DNA from: Micromonospora trifolii
GTDB lineage: Bacteria > Actinomycetota > Actinomycetes > Mycobacteriales > Micromonosporaceae
DNA: 64,000 nucleotides
Assembly (NCBI RefSeq): GCF_022229005.1
Contig: NZ_JAKKFD010000066.1
Coordinates: 124,001-188,000 of the forward strand
Reading direction: 5' to 3'
How positions within the stretch are numbered: position 1 is the stretch's first letter; each line of letters begins with the position of its first letter. Positions 33,843 to 41,766 of the stretch are shown piece by piece. The notes beneath the pieces are model-generated. The model had not been told where the DNA came from, did no database searches, and saw only the letters and a program-made list of their open reading frames with translations. Position numbers and translations under genes: made by a program.

Positions 33843-35435
33843 GTGACCACCAGCCCTACGGCCCCGATCCCGCCCGGAGCGACCCCACCCGGGAAGACCC
33901 CACCAGGAGCGGCGGCACCCGGGCCGGCCGCCACCGCCCGTTCATCCTTGCGCGGCTCCCGCACGGTGACCCTGATCGCCATGTGCCTGGGCGCGATGAT
34001 CACGTTCCTGCAGATCACCGCGACGGTCTCCGCGCTGACCACGATCCAGCGGGATCTGCGGGTCGACCCGACCACAGTGGTCTGGATCCCCAGCGCCTAC
34101 ACCCTGATGGTCGCGAGCGTCGTGCTGTCCGCGGCCACCCTGGGCAGCCGCTACGGGCGTAAGCGCATGTTCGGCGCCGGGGTCGTCGCGATGATCATTG
34201 GCGCAGCCGTCGTGGCTGGCGCTCCGACCGTCGCGTGGGTGATCGTCGGGCAGTTGCTCGCCGGCCTCGGTGGGGCTCTGATCCTGCCAAACAGCCTGGC
34301 GATCCTCGGCGCGACCTTCACCGACCCGCACCGACGGACCGAAGTCATCACCGCATGGTCGGCGGCGTCCGGCATCGGGCTCGCGATCGGCCCGCTCATC
34401 GCCGGCACCCTGCTGCGGCACCACCAGTGGCACAGCGTCTACCTGTCGACGATCGCGCTGGGTCTGATCACCCTCGTCGTCGCCGTCGTCGGGGTGGCCG
34501 AGTCCCGGCCGAGCGCAGCCCGACTCGACGTGCCCGGCCTGCTGCTGGGCACCGTCGCCATCGCGGCCGCCGTCTACGCGCTGATCCAGGGCGGGAAGGT
34601 CGGCTACACCAGCCCGGTGGTGTCGACGGCCTGGGTCGTCGCTGTCGTCGCGCTTGTCGCGTTCGTGCTGGTCGAGCTGCGGACCAGCGCGCCAATGCTC
34701 GACGTGCGGCTGTTCCGGTCCGCGTCGTTCAGCGCTGTCATGGTCGTCGGCGCCGTGTCGCTGTTCGGTTTCACCGGTGTGGCGATCCTGCTGGTCCTCT
34801 TCCACGAACGTGCCCAGGCGCTCAGCCCGCTGGACACCGGCTGGCGGATGCTGGTGCTCTTCGGCGCGTACGTGCTGGTCGCCTTCGGTGCCGGGCGCGC
34901 GATTCGTCGTACCGGATTCAAGGCGCCGTTGACCCTCGGTCTGGTCCTCGGTGCGGTGGCCAGCTTCGCGCTGGCGAACCAGGGGCCGACCACGTCGTTC
35001 GGTGACCGCTGGGCGTTGTTCGCGTTGTTCGGCGCGGCCAGTGGTCTGGTGGTGGCCCCGGCGACGGCGGCGGCGTTGGCCAGCGTCGCGCCCGCCCAGG
35101 CCGGAATGGCTTCCGGCGCGGTCAACGCCGCCCGCCAGGTCGGCTCGGTGCTCGGCTCGTCGGTGCTCGGCACGCTTCTCACCACCACGATGGTGTCCGA
35201 CCTGCCGGCCCGGCTCGCCGCGCACCAGGTCGGCGAACCCACCCGTACCGCAGTGCAGGCGGCGGTGGCCTCCGGTGCCAACGGCGGCCAACCGCTGCCC
35301 GACCCGGTCCGGGCGGCGATCGCCGAGGCACTGACCTCCGGTGTCCAGGCCGGGTTGCGGATCAACGGCATTGTCTTCCTGGTCACCGCCGTGCTGGCGC
35401 TCACTCTGATCCGCAACCGGCCGCACCAGCACTAG
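33843..35435 (+). CDS. MFS transporter, DHA2 (14-helix) drug-efflux type
   Basis: 530 aa from a GTG. A Pro/Ala-rich tail of about 35 residues precedes a 14-segment MFS core. Motif A-like GSRYGRKRMF follows helix 2 (about residues 100-109), and GLAIGPLIAGTLL is the antiporter motif C region (about 178-190). Family members export hydrophobic compounds by proton antiport. Divergence from an HxlR regulator suggests substrate-induced efflux. Its TAG stop overlaps the stop of the convergent aldo/keto reductase (shared CTAG at 35432-35435). Confidence 0.88.
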   Translation: MTTSPTAPIPPGATPPGKTPPGAAAPGPAATARSSLRGSRTVTLIAMCLGAMITFLQITATVSALTTIQRDLRVDPTTVVWIPSAYTLMVASVVLSAATLGSRYGRKRMFGAGVVAMIIGAAVVAGAPTVAWVIVGQLLAGLGGALILPNSLAILGATFTDPHRRTEVITAWSAASGIGLAIGPLIAGTLLRHHQWHSVYLSTIALGLITLVVAVVGVAESRPSAARLDVPGLLLGTVAIAAAVYALIQGGKVGYTSPVVSTAWVVAVVALVAFVLVELRTSAPMLDVRLFRSASFSAVMVVGAVSLFGFTGVAILLVLFHERAQALSPLDTGWRMLVLFGAYVLVAFGAGRAIRRTGFKAPLTLGLVLGAVASFALANQGPTTSFGDRWALFALFGAASGLVVAPATAAALASVAPAQAGMASGAVNAARQVGSVLGSSVLGTLLTTTMVSDLPARLAAHQVGEPTRTAVQAAVASGANGGQPLPDPVRAAIAEALTSGVQAGLRINGIVFLVTAVLALTLIRNRPHQH

Positions 35436-36298
35436 GGAGTAAGAGCGTCCAACTCCTCGATGGCGTCGGTCGGCAGTTTCAGGTCGGCCGCCGCCATGTT
35501 CTCCCTGAGGTGCGCCAGGCTGGAGGTGCCGGGGATCAGCACTGTGGTGGGGGATCGCTGGAGCAGCCAGGCGAGGGCGACCTGCTGCGGTGAGGCACCC
35601 AGCCGGGTGGCAACGCCGTCGAGCGTGTCGGACTGCAACGGCGTGAACCCGCCGAGCGGGAAGAACGCCGCGAACGCGATGTTCTCCGCCGCGCACCGGT
35701 CGACCAGGGCGTCGTCCTGCCGGTTGGCGAGGTTGTAGAGGTTCTGCACGGTGACCACCGGCGCGATGGCCTGGGCCTCGGTGAGTTGGTCGAGCGTGAC
35801 GTTGCTGAGCCCGAGGTGCCGGATCAGGCCCTCCTGCCGCAGCTCCGCCAGGGCGGTGAACTGCGCACCGAGCGGCGCGTCGCCGGTGCCCTCCGCCACG
35901 CCTACCCGCAGGTTGACCACGTCGAGCACGTCCAGGCCGAGGTGTTCCAGGTTCTCCCGTACCTGGGCCTTGAGGTCGTCCGGCTCCAGAGCCGGGATCC
36001 AGGAGCGGTCGGCGCCGCGGCGCGCGCCGACCTTGGTGACCAGGTGCAAACCCTGGGGGTACGGGTGGAGCGCCTCGCGGATCAGCTCGTTGACCACGAC
36101 GGGCCCGTAGAAGTCGCTGGTGTCGATGTGTCGGACGCCCAGGTCGACGGCCTCGCGGAGCACGGCGAGCGCCTGCTCGCGGTCGCGGGGCGGGCCGAAG
36201 ACACCCGGGCCGGCCAACTGCATCGCCCCGTAGCCCATCCGGCTCAGGGTGAGGCCGTCAGCGGGGGTGAGGGCACCGCCGGGAAGGTTCTCGCTCAT
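35432..36298 (-). CDS. Aldo/keto reductase
   Basis: 288 aa, TIM-barrel NADPH-dependent reductase. Starts with LTLSRMGYGAMQLAGPG; catalytic Asp-Tyr in HIDTSDFYGP (residues about 55-65), Lys in HLVTKVG, and the nucleotide-binding end LIPGTSSLAHLRENMAA. The position normally holding the catalytic His appears as NLRVG, a deviation also seen in related AKRs. GAGGATGAG precedes the ATG. It is divergent from an XRE regulator and convergent with the MFS pump. Substrate unknown; carbonyl detoxification is typical. Confidence 0.88.
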   Translation of the reverse strand: MSENLPGGALTPADGLTLSRMGYGAMQLAGPGVFGPPRDREQALAVLREAVDLGVRHIDTSDFYGPVVVNELIREALHPYPQGLHLVTKVGARRGADRSWIPALEPDDLKAQVRENLEHLGLDVLDVVNLRVGVAEGTGDAPLGAQFTALAELRQEGLIRHLGLSNVTLDQLTEAQAIAPVVTVQNLYNLANRQDDALVDRCAAENIAFAAFFPLGGFTPLQSDTLDGVATRLGASPQQVALAWLLQRSPTTVLIPGTSSLAHLRENMAAADLKLPTDAIEELDALTP

Positions 36299-36383
36299 CT
36301 CATCCTCTATCCGTGATCGCAGTAGGTACGCGTCGACTGTCCGCCGGCAGTCGGCCGGGCGGCAGGGCGAGCTGTTCCTGGTA

Positions 36384-36400
36384 GTGACACAGCCAGTCAC
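36384..36400. promoter_or_regulatory. Inverted repeat GTGAC-N7-GTCAC between divergent genes
   Basis: GTGAC (36384-36388) and GTCAC (36396-36400) lie in the 132-bp gap between the aldo/keto reductase and XRE regulator genes, 31 bp before the regulator's ATG. A candidate operator for the adjacent regulator; inferred. Confidence 0.45.
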
Positions 36401-36430
36401 CGGGCCGTCCGGCGATCTACCGTCGGTGGC

Positions 36431-37312
36431 ATGGACGCAACGAACCCGCTCGGCGACTTCCTGCGCGCCCGCCGGGAGCAGACCCGGCCCGAAGACGTCG
36501 GGCTCGGCCCGGGCGTGGGCCTGCGCCGGGTGCCGGGGCTGCGGCGTGAGGAGGTGGCGATGCTGGCCGGCATCAGCGCCGACTACTACCTCCGTCTGGA
36601 GCAGGGTCGCGAGCGGCACCCCTCCGTGCAGGTCCTCGATGCCCTCGCCGGGGTGCTGCGGCTGGATCCGGAGGCGACCGCGTACATGATCGGGTTGAGC
36701 CGCGCGCGGTCGCGCAGGGCGGCCCGGCCGGCCGCCGAGCGGGTCCCGGCCAGCATCCTGCACCTGCTGCGGCAGCTCTCCATGCCGGCCTTCGTGCAGA
36801 ATCGCTACCTCGACATCCTGGCCTCGAACCCGATGGCGAGGGCGCTGTCGCCGAATCTCGCCCCGGGCGCCAACCGACTCCGCGCGGTGTTCCTGGACCA
36901 GGCCGAGCGGGAGCTGTTCCGCGACTGGCGACAGGCGATGCAGAGCGTGGTGGGGCAGATGCGTGCCGACTCGGGCGGGGCCACCGACGACCCACGGTTG
37001 ACGGCGCTGGTGGGGGAGTTGTCGCTCAAGAGCGACTGCTTTCGGCAGTTGTGGGCGCGTCACGAGGTCCGTCGACGGGAGGGCATCGTCAGCCGGCTGC
37101 ACCACCCCGAGGTGGGCGACCTCGACCTGTACTGCGACAAGCTCGCGGTGGCGGGCGCCGACGGGCAGCTGCTGGTGATCTACCACGCTGAGCCCGGTAC
37201 GGAGTCCGCCCGCTCGTTGGCGCTGCTCGGTTCGATCGCCGCCAGCAGTGCGGACGACGTGCCGGACAGCCTCCGACCCGGCGACCCGGCCCGCCTCTAT
37301 CCGCTGGAGTGA
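36431..37312 (+). CDS. XRE-family regulator with MmyB-type ligand-binding domain
   Basis: 293 aa. Helix-turn-helix at about 8-75 (VPGLRREEVAMLAGISADYYLRLEQGR, split), with the typical actinobacterial RVPGLRREEVA. The remainder is an MmyB-like domain with NRYLDILASNPMARALSP and LYCDKLAVAGADGQLLVIYHAEPG. Such regulators usually control a neighbouring oxidoreductase, here the divergent aldo/keto reductase. The ATG follows the inverted repeat at 36384-36400. Confidence 0.9.
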   Translation: MDATNPLGDFLRARREQTRPEDVGLGPGVGLRRVPGLRREEVAMLAGISADYYLRLEQGRERHPSVQVLDALAGVLRLDPEATAYMIGLSRARSRRAARPAAERVPASILHLLRQLSMPAFVQNRYLDILASNPMARALSPNLAPGANRLRAVFLDQAERELFRDWRQAMQSVVGQMRADSGGATDDPRLTALVGELSLKSDCFRQLWARHEVRRREGIVSRLHHPEVGDLDLYCDKLAVAGADGQLLVIYHAEPGTESARSLALLGSIAASSADDVPDSLRPGDPARLYPLE

Positions 37313-37362
37313 GCCCCTCCGGGCGGACGAGGACGCCGCAGCGCGACGGACTTGACGACACT

Positions 37363-37388
37363 TGTTTGTGAGTGCACACTTACATACA
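37363..37388. promoter_or_regulatory. TetR operator site 1, overlapping the TetR start codon
   Basis: A 26-bp imperfect palindrome of the pattern TGTnTGTnAGTG-nn-CACTnACAnACA, whose last base is the A of the tetR ATG. Eighteen bases (TGTGAGTGCACACTTACA, 37367-37384) are identical to site 2 at 37984-38001. Binding here would block the regulator's own expression. A TTGACG at 37352-37357 may be its -35 element. Confidence 0.75.
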
Positions 37389-37930
37389 TGCGATCCACCG
37401 CCGAGGCCCGCCGGGTCACCGTCCTGAACACCGCAGTGTCGGTGTTCGCGCGCGCCGGCTTCCACGCCACACCGGTCACCGCCGTCGCCGCCGCCGCCGG
37501 CATCTCCGAGGCGTACGTCTTCCGGCTCTTCTCCGGGAAGCTCGGCTTGTTCGTGGCGGCGGCCGGGGCATGTTTCGACCGGATCGCCGACGCGATCGAG
37601 GCGGGTGCGGAGCGCGCCGGGGGTGACAGCCCGCAGGAGATCCTCGACGCCATGGGCGGTGCCTACGCGGAGCTGATCGCCGATCGCGACCTGCTGCTCT
37701 TCCAGGTGCAGGCGCAGGCCGTCACGGACATCCCGGAAGTCGCCGAGGCGGTGCGGGCCGGCTACCGCCGGGTCGCGACCTTCGTGCAGAGCCGGGCCGG
37801 CGCCAGCGACGCGCAGGTGCAGCAGTTCTTCGCGTACGGCCAGCTGTGCCACCTGATCGTCACCGCGGGCCTGGAGCAGGTCCCGGAGCCCTGGGCCCGT
37901 GCCCTGACCGCAGGCATTCGCCACCCCTGA
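37388..37930 (+). CDS. TetR-family transcriptional repressor
   Basis: 180 aa. N-terminal HTH with TVLNTAVSVFARAGFHATPVTAVAAAAGISEAYVFRLFSGK (residues about 10-50, split), then a helical ligand domain with FQVQAQAV and QVQQFFAYGQLCHLI. The ATG is embedded in operator site 1, suggesting a leaderless or very short leader transcript. An almost identical operator precedes the oxidoreductase gene at 38019, so it probably represses itself and that gene. Longer frames starting in the operator were rejected. Confidence 0.88.
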   Translation: MRSTAEARRVTVLNTAVSVFARAGFHATPVTAVAAAAGISEAYVFRLFSGKLGLFVAAAGACFDRIADAIEAGAERAGGDSPQEILDAMGGAYAELIADRDLLLFQVQAQAVTDIPEVAEAVRAGYRRVATFVQSRAGASDAQVQQFFAYGQLCHLIVTAGLEQVPEPWARALTAGIRHP

Positions 37931-37944
37931 CCGAGCCCGATGCC

Positions 37945-37969
37945 GGGCCGCTTCGGCGGCCCACTTTTT
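37945..37969 (+). terminator. Rho-independent terminator after the TetR gene
   Basis: A perfect 7-bp GC stem GGGCCGC (37945-37951)/GCGGCCC (37956-37962) closed by the stable tetraloop TTCG, followed by ACTTTTT. This is the clearest intrinsic terminator in the window. It separates tetR from the oxidoreductase, which therefore needs its own promoter at operator site 2. Confidence 0.88.
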
Positions 37970-37980
37970 CAGACCACTAA

Positions 37981-38004
37981 GTGTGTGAGTGCACACTTAC
38001 AAAC
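37981..38004. promoter_or_regulatory. TetR operator site 2 upstream of the oxidoreductase
   Basis: Contains the same 18-bp core as site 1 (37984-38001). It sits between the terminator and the AAGGGAG ribosome-binding site (38005-38011) of the oxidoreductase, so repressor binding would block its transcription. Sequence identity is seen; repressor identity is inferred. Confidence 0.75.
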
Positions 38005-38018
38005 AAGGGAGAAGCCCG

Positions 38019-39050
38019 ATGACCACCGACATGACGATCACCGAAGTGGTACTTCCCGGTGTGGTGGAGCCCGACGGCCTCCTGCTGCACCGGCGCCCGA
38101 TGCCCGTCCCCGCCCGGGGGCAGGCGCTCGTCCAGGTCGAGGCCACCGGCATCTCGTTCGCCGAGCAGCAGATGCGCCACGCGCTCTACCCCGGCCAGCC
38201 GAAGTTCCCGTTCGTGCCCGGCTACGACCTCGTCGGCACCGTCCGGGCGGTCGGCCCCGGCGGCGACGACGCACTGGTCGGCACCCGGGTGGCGGCGGTC
38301 ACCAAGACCGGTGCCTGGGCCACCCACGCGCTTGTCGACATCGACGCCCTGGCCCCCGTACCCGCAGGTCTGGACCCCGCCGCGGCCGAGACCGTCGTCG
38401 TCAACGGGGTGACCGCCTGGCAGATGCTGCGCGACGCCGACCTGACGGCCGGGCAGACCATCCTCGTGCACGGCGCGAACGGTGGCGTCGGGAGCGTTCT
38501 CGTCCAACTCGGCCGACACCTCGGCCTGCGAGTCATCGGCACCGCCGCCGAACGGCACCACGCCGGCCTGCGCGAACTCGGCGTCGAACCGCTCGACTAC
38601 CGCGACCCGGAAATGGCCGCGCGGGTCCGCGAGCTGTCGCCGGGTGGCGTCGACGCCGTCTTCGACCCGGTCGCCGGCCCGGGCGTACGCACCTCGTACG
38701 CCCTGCTCGCCCCCGGCGGCAAGCTGGTCGTCTACGGCAACGCCGCCGCCGTGGGCACCGGGCAGTCGGTCGCGTGGGTCTTCGTGAAGCTGCTGGCCCG
38801 CCTTTACACCTGGAACGCGCTGCCCAACGGCCACCGGGCCGGTTTCTACAACTTCTGGGCCGGTCAGCTCACCCGGCCCGCCGCGTTCCGCCGTCGCCTG
38901 CGTACCGACCTCGGCATCGTGCTCGACCTGCTGCGGCAGGGAGTGATCGTGCCGCAGATCGCCGCCCGCTACCCGCTCAGCGAGGTCTCTGCGGCACTGG
39001 TGTTCGCCGAGAACCGCAGCCGGGCCGGCAAGGTGGTGCTGGAGCCCTGA
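38019..39050 (+). CDS. Zinc-independent medium-chain (MDR) oxidoreductase, quinone-reductase type
   Basis: 343 aa. N-terminal GroES-like domain (about 10-130) with ATGISFAEQQMRHALYPGQ and the FPFVPGYDLVGTV core; Rossmann motif HGANGGVGSVLVQLG (about 150-164). No structural zinc-binding cysteines, as in quinone oxidoreductases. The ATG at 38019 follows AAGGGAG. Predicted target of the TetR repressor, so it is likely induced by an electrophile or quinone-like compound; substrate unknown. Downstream 39051-39339 holds no convincing gene. Confidence 0.88.
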   Translation: MTTDMTITEVVLPGVVEPDGLLLHRRPMPVPARGQALVQVEATGISFAEQQMRHALYPGQPKFPFVPGYDLVGTVRAVGPGGDDALVGTRVAAVTKTGAWATHALVDIDALAPVPAGLDPAAAETVVVNGVTAWQMLRDADLTAGQTILVHGANGGVGSVLVQLGRHLGLRVIGTAAERHHAGLRELGVEPLDYRDPEMAARVRELSPGGVDAVFDPVAGPGVRTSYALLAPGGKLVVYGNAAAVGTGQSVAWVFVKLLARLYTWNALPNGHRAGFYNFWAGQLTRPAAFRRRLRTDLGIVLDLLRQGVIVPQIAARYPLSEVSAALVFAENRSRAGKVVLEP

Positions 39051-39339
39051 CCTCCGGCCCGTCCAGGGCGCTGGTGCGGCGGACCGCCGCGAGAGCGTAC
39101 GGTGAACATGTCGTCCGGGACCCCGGTGGCCGCCAGACGCCGTCGCCACCAGCCCGCCAGGGGCGTTACCGCTCATCTTCTCCATCGCCGCGACGTACCG
39201 GTCGTGTCGGCTGATCGCAGACCGCGTCCCGACCGACCGGCGCCGCGTCATCGGTGTCCGGCGGTCGGTTGCCCGAACCGCGCACTCGGGTTCACCCTCC
39301 GTGCGAATTGTTCCGAACGCCTTAATTAAGGAGTACCAG

Positions 39340-39513
39340 ATGAGGATCGCCAGGGATCGGATCGTCACCGCACTACGCGACCGGGGCCAGCAGGCCCGGG
39401 CCGACTGGGTCGAGCGCGAGCTGCCGGAGCACGTGGACCCGGCCAAGCACTCGGGGCTGCTCGCCACCCTGAACCTCAACCCAGCTGATCTCGTCGACGC
39501 GTCATCCCCTTGA
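39340..39513 (+). CDS. Small conserved-looking protein heading the glycosyltransferase cluster
   Basis: 57 aa: a basic helix (RIARDRIVTALRDRGQQARADWVERE, split) followed by LPEHVDPAKHSGLLATLNLNPADLV. No signal, membrane span or known motif. The ATG has AAGGAG 7 bp upstream, directly after the perfect palindrome CTTAATTAAG (39321-39330), and the stop overlaps the TTG start of the next gene as TTGA. This tight coupling and good ribosome-binding site argue it is real. I do not recognise a function; short helical proteins ending NPxDL occur widely in actinobacteria by recall. Confidence 0.7.
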   Translation: MRIARDRIVTALRDRGQQARADWVERELPEHVDPAKHSGLLATLNLNPADLVDASSP

Positions 39514-40514
39514 GGGTTGCGCTGCTCGGACCGGTCGCCTGGCGTACGCCCCCACACCACTACGGCCCGTGGGAGCAGGTGACCGGCTTGCTCGCCGAAG
39601 GGCTGGTCAGTCGCGGGATCGACGTGACGCTCTTCGCGACACTGGACTCCGTCACGTCCGCCCAGCTCGACGGAGTCTGCCCACGGGGGTACGCGGACGA
39701 CCCGGACCTGGACGGTCGGGTGTGGGAGGCGATGCACGTCTCCCACGCGATGGCCCGCTCGGCGGAGTTCGACCTGGTGCACAGTCACCTGGACTGGTTG
39801 CCCCTGGCGTTCGCGGAACACTGTCGCGCGCCGTTGCTGACCACAGTGCACGGTTTCTCCGGCGCGGGGATCCTGCCCGCCTATGGCCGAGCCCGCTCGT
39901 CGTACGTGTCGATCTCCGACGCCGACCGGGCTCCAGAGCTCGACTACGTGGCCACGGTCTACCACGGCGTCGATGTCACCAGCCTGCCGTTCACCAACGA
40001 GGCCGGTCCTGGGCTGGCCGCCTTCGGCCGGATCCACCCGGACAAGGGCACCCACACCGCGATCGAAATCGCCCGCCGCGCCGGCCGGCGCCTGACCATC
40101 TGCGGGATCGTGCAGGACGAGCGGTACTTCGCCGAAAAGGTTGCCCCGCACATCGACGGCGATCAGGTCGTCTTCCTCGGGTCAGTGGGTCCGCGGCGGC
40201 GAGCCGAGGTGTTGGGTGACAGCACCGCACTGCTGCACCCGATCGCGTTCGACGAGCCGTTCGGGCTGTCGGTAGTGGAATCGATGGTCTGTGGCACCCC
40301 GGTCGTCGCCTACAAGCGAGGGTCCATGGCCGAGGTCGTCGACGAAGGGGTGACGGGTCTCCTCGTCTCCACCGTCGACCAGGCCGTCGAAGCGATCACC
40401 CGGGCCGCCGGCCTCGATCGGGTGGAGTGTCGGGCACGGGCTGTGAAGCGCTTCAGCGCGGACCGGATGGTCGCCGACTATCTCGCGGTCTACGACAAGC
40501 TCGCCCGCAACTGA
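39510..40514 (+). CDS. Glycosyltransferase family 4 (GT-B fold)
   Basis: 334 aa from a TTG coupled to the upstream 57-aa gene. N-terminal acceptor domain (VALLGPVAWRTPPHHYGPWE, then DLVHSHLDWLPLAF and LLTTVHGF); the C-terminal donor domain begins GLAAFGRIHPDKGTHTAIE and holds the GT4 signature EPFGLSVVESMVCGTPVVAYKRGSMAEVV (about residues 245-275, split). No signal peptide; cytoplasmic, retaining nucleotide-sugar transferase. Clustered with another GT4 and a GH130 protein, suggesting assembly of a mannose-containing glycoside or glycolipid. Confidence 0.88.
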   Translation: MRVALLGPVAWRTPPHHYGPWEQVTGLLAEGLVSRGIDVTLFATLDSVTSAQLDGVCPRGYADDPDLDGRVWEAMHVSHAMARSAEFDLVHSHLDWLPLAFAEHCRAPLLTTVHGFSGAGILPAYGRARSSYVSISDADRAPELDYVATVYHGVDVTSLPFTNEAGPGLAAFGRIHPDKGTHTAIEIARRAGRRLTICGIVQDERYFAEKVAPHIDGDQVVFLGSVGPRRRAEVLGDSTALLHPIAFDEPFGLSVVESMVCGTPVVAYKRGSMAEVVDEGVTGLLVSTVDQAVEAITRAAGLDRVECRARAVKRFSADRMVADYLAVYDKLARN

Positions 40515-40548
40515 CTGAACTGCACCGCTCTCCGTTCCGCCGGTCACA

Positions 40549-40564
40549 CACGCTGACCAGCGTG
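40549..40564. promoter_or_regulatory. Short inverted repeat between the two glycosyltransferase genes
   Basis: CACGCTG-AC-CAGCGTG (40549-40564) is a perfect 7-bp inverted repeat in the 115-bp gap before the second GT4 gene. It may be an operator or RNA hairpin; the gap is the only break in an otherwise overlapping gene set, so an internal promoter could lie here. Confidence 0.35.
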
Positions 40565-40629
40565 CGCCGTTCCCGCGTGAGGCTCACCCGTACTCCTGCG
40601 GTGGCCGACAATCGGAAGGCCCGACGTTC

Positions 40630-41766
40630 ATGCCCAGCTACGGATTCCTCAGCACCCACCCACCGACCCGGTGCGGACTGGCCACCTTCAACGCGGCCCT
40701 CGCCGCCCAGTTGACCGCCGACGGCACCCGCAGCGGCATCGTCCGGGTCACCGATCACGGCGACGACCAGCGGCCCGTACCCGGGGTGGTGCACACCTGG
40801 TCGGCGCGCAACCCGGCCGGATGGCGGGAGGCGGCGGCCGCTCTGAACGCGTACGACGTGGCGATCGTCCAGCACGAGTACGGCATCTACCCCGGGACCG
40901 ACGGCGAGGAGGTCCTGCCGCTGCTGCGGCGGCTCAGCGTGCCGAGCATCGTGGTCTTACACACAGTGCTCAGCCAGCCCTCGGCCCGGCAGAAGTCCCT
41001 GTTGGAGCAGATCGTGGCGACCGCCGGGGCGGTCGTCACGATGACCGACACGGCCCGCGACCGGCTGCTCGTCGGGTATGCCGTGCCGCCGGGCAAGGTG
41101 ACGGTGATCCCGCACGGCGCGGCCGAGCTTGCCGGTGTACCCGCCGACCGGCGTACCCGCCCGCACCTGCTGACCTGGGGGCTGCTCGGGCCGGGCAAGG
41201 GCATCGAATGGTCGTTGCGGGCCCTCGCGCGGTTGCAGGATCTGGAACCGACTCCGACCTACACGGTGGCGGGGCGGACCCACCCGAAGGTGATCGAGCA
41301 CCACGGTGAGACGTACCGGGCGGGGTTGCACCAGCTCGGTGCCCAGCTGGGCGTCGCGCACGCCGTCGACTACCAGGACATCTACCACGACCAGGAAGCG
41401 CTGGGCCGGTTGATCCGCTCCGCCGACGTGGTCGTCCTGCCCTACGACTCCCGCGAACAGGTCACCTCCGGGGTGCTCATCGAGGCGGTGGCCGCCGGAG
41501 TGCCCGTCGTGGCGACGGCGTTCCCGCACGCCGTCGAGCTGCTGACCGGTGGGCCCGGTCTGGTCGTACCCCACCAGAACCCGGCGGCACTGGCCAAGGC
41601 GATCCGGCGGGTCCTGATCGAACCGGGCCTGGCCGCCCGGTTGGCCGGACGGGTCCGCCCGCTGGCCGCGCACCTGCGTTGGCCTGCGGTGGCGGCCCGC
41701 TACGACACCCTCGCCAAAGAGCTTCTCGACGCCCGCTCACCCGCCGTCAGCGCCGTGCCGGCGTGA
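40630..41766 (+). CDS. Glycosyltransferase family 4, second of cluster
   Basis: 378 aa. It starts YGFLSTHPPTRCGLATFNAALA, a form common to GT4 enzymes of this cluster type. HEYGIYPG lies at about 85; the donor domain has TWGLLGPGKGIEWSLRAL and VTSGVLIEAVAAGVPVVATAFPHAVELL (about 278-305, split), with Glu of the E-x7-E motif in place. Codon 110 is TTA (40957-40959), a rare leucine codon in high-GC actinobacteria. The stop overlaps the next start as GTGA. Confidence 0.87.
   Translation: MPSYGFLSTHPPTRCGLATFNAALAAQLTADGTRSGIVRVTDHGDDQRPVPGVVHTWSARNPAGWREAAAALNAYDVAIVQHEYGIYPGTDGEEVLPLLRRLSVPSIVVLHTVLSQPSARQKSLLEQIVATAGAVVTMTDTARDRLLVGYAVPPGKVTVIPHGAAELAGVPADRRTRPHLLTWGLLGPGKGIEWSLRALARLQDLEPTPTYTVAGRTHPKVIEHHGETYRAGLHQLGAQLGVAHAVDYQDIYHDQEALGRLIRSADVVVLPYDSREQVTSGVLIEAVAAGVPVVATAFPHAVELLTGGPGLVVPHQNPAALAKAIRRVLIEPGLAARLAGRVRPLAAHLRWPAVAARYDTLAKELLDARSPAVSAVPA

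Noticed and set aside
35432..37996. 854-codon frame suggesting a long aldo/keto reductase fusion
   Set aside because: The reductase starts at 36298 with a ribosome-binding site; the upstream part is the reverse of the XRE and TetR genes.
39102..39329. 75-codon frame between the oxidoreductase and glycosyltransferase cluster
   Set aside because: No ribosome-binding site, Arg/Pro-rich low-information sequence; more likely non-coding.
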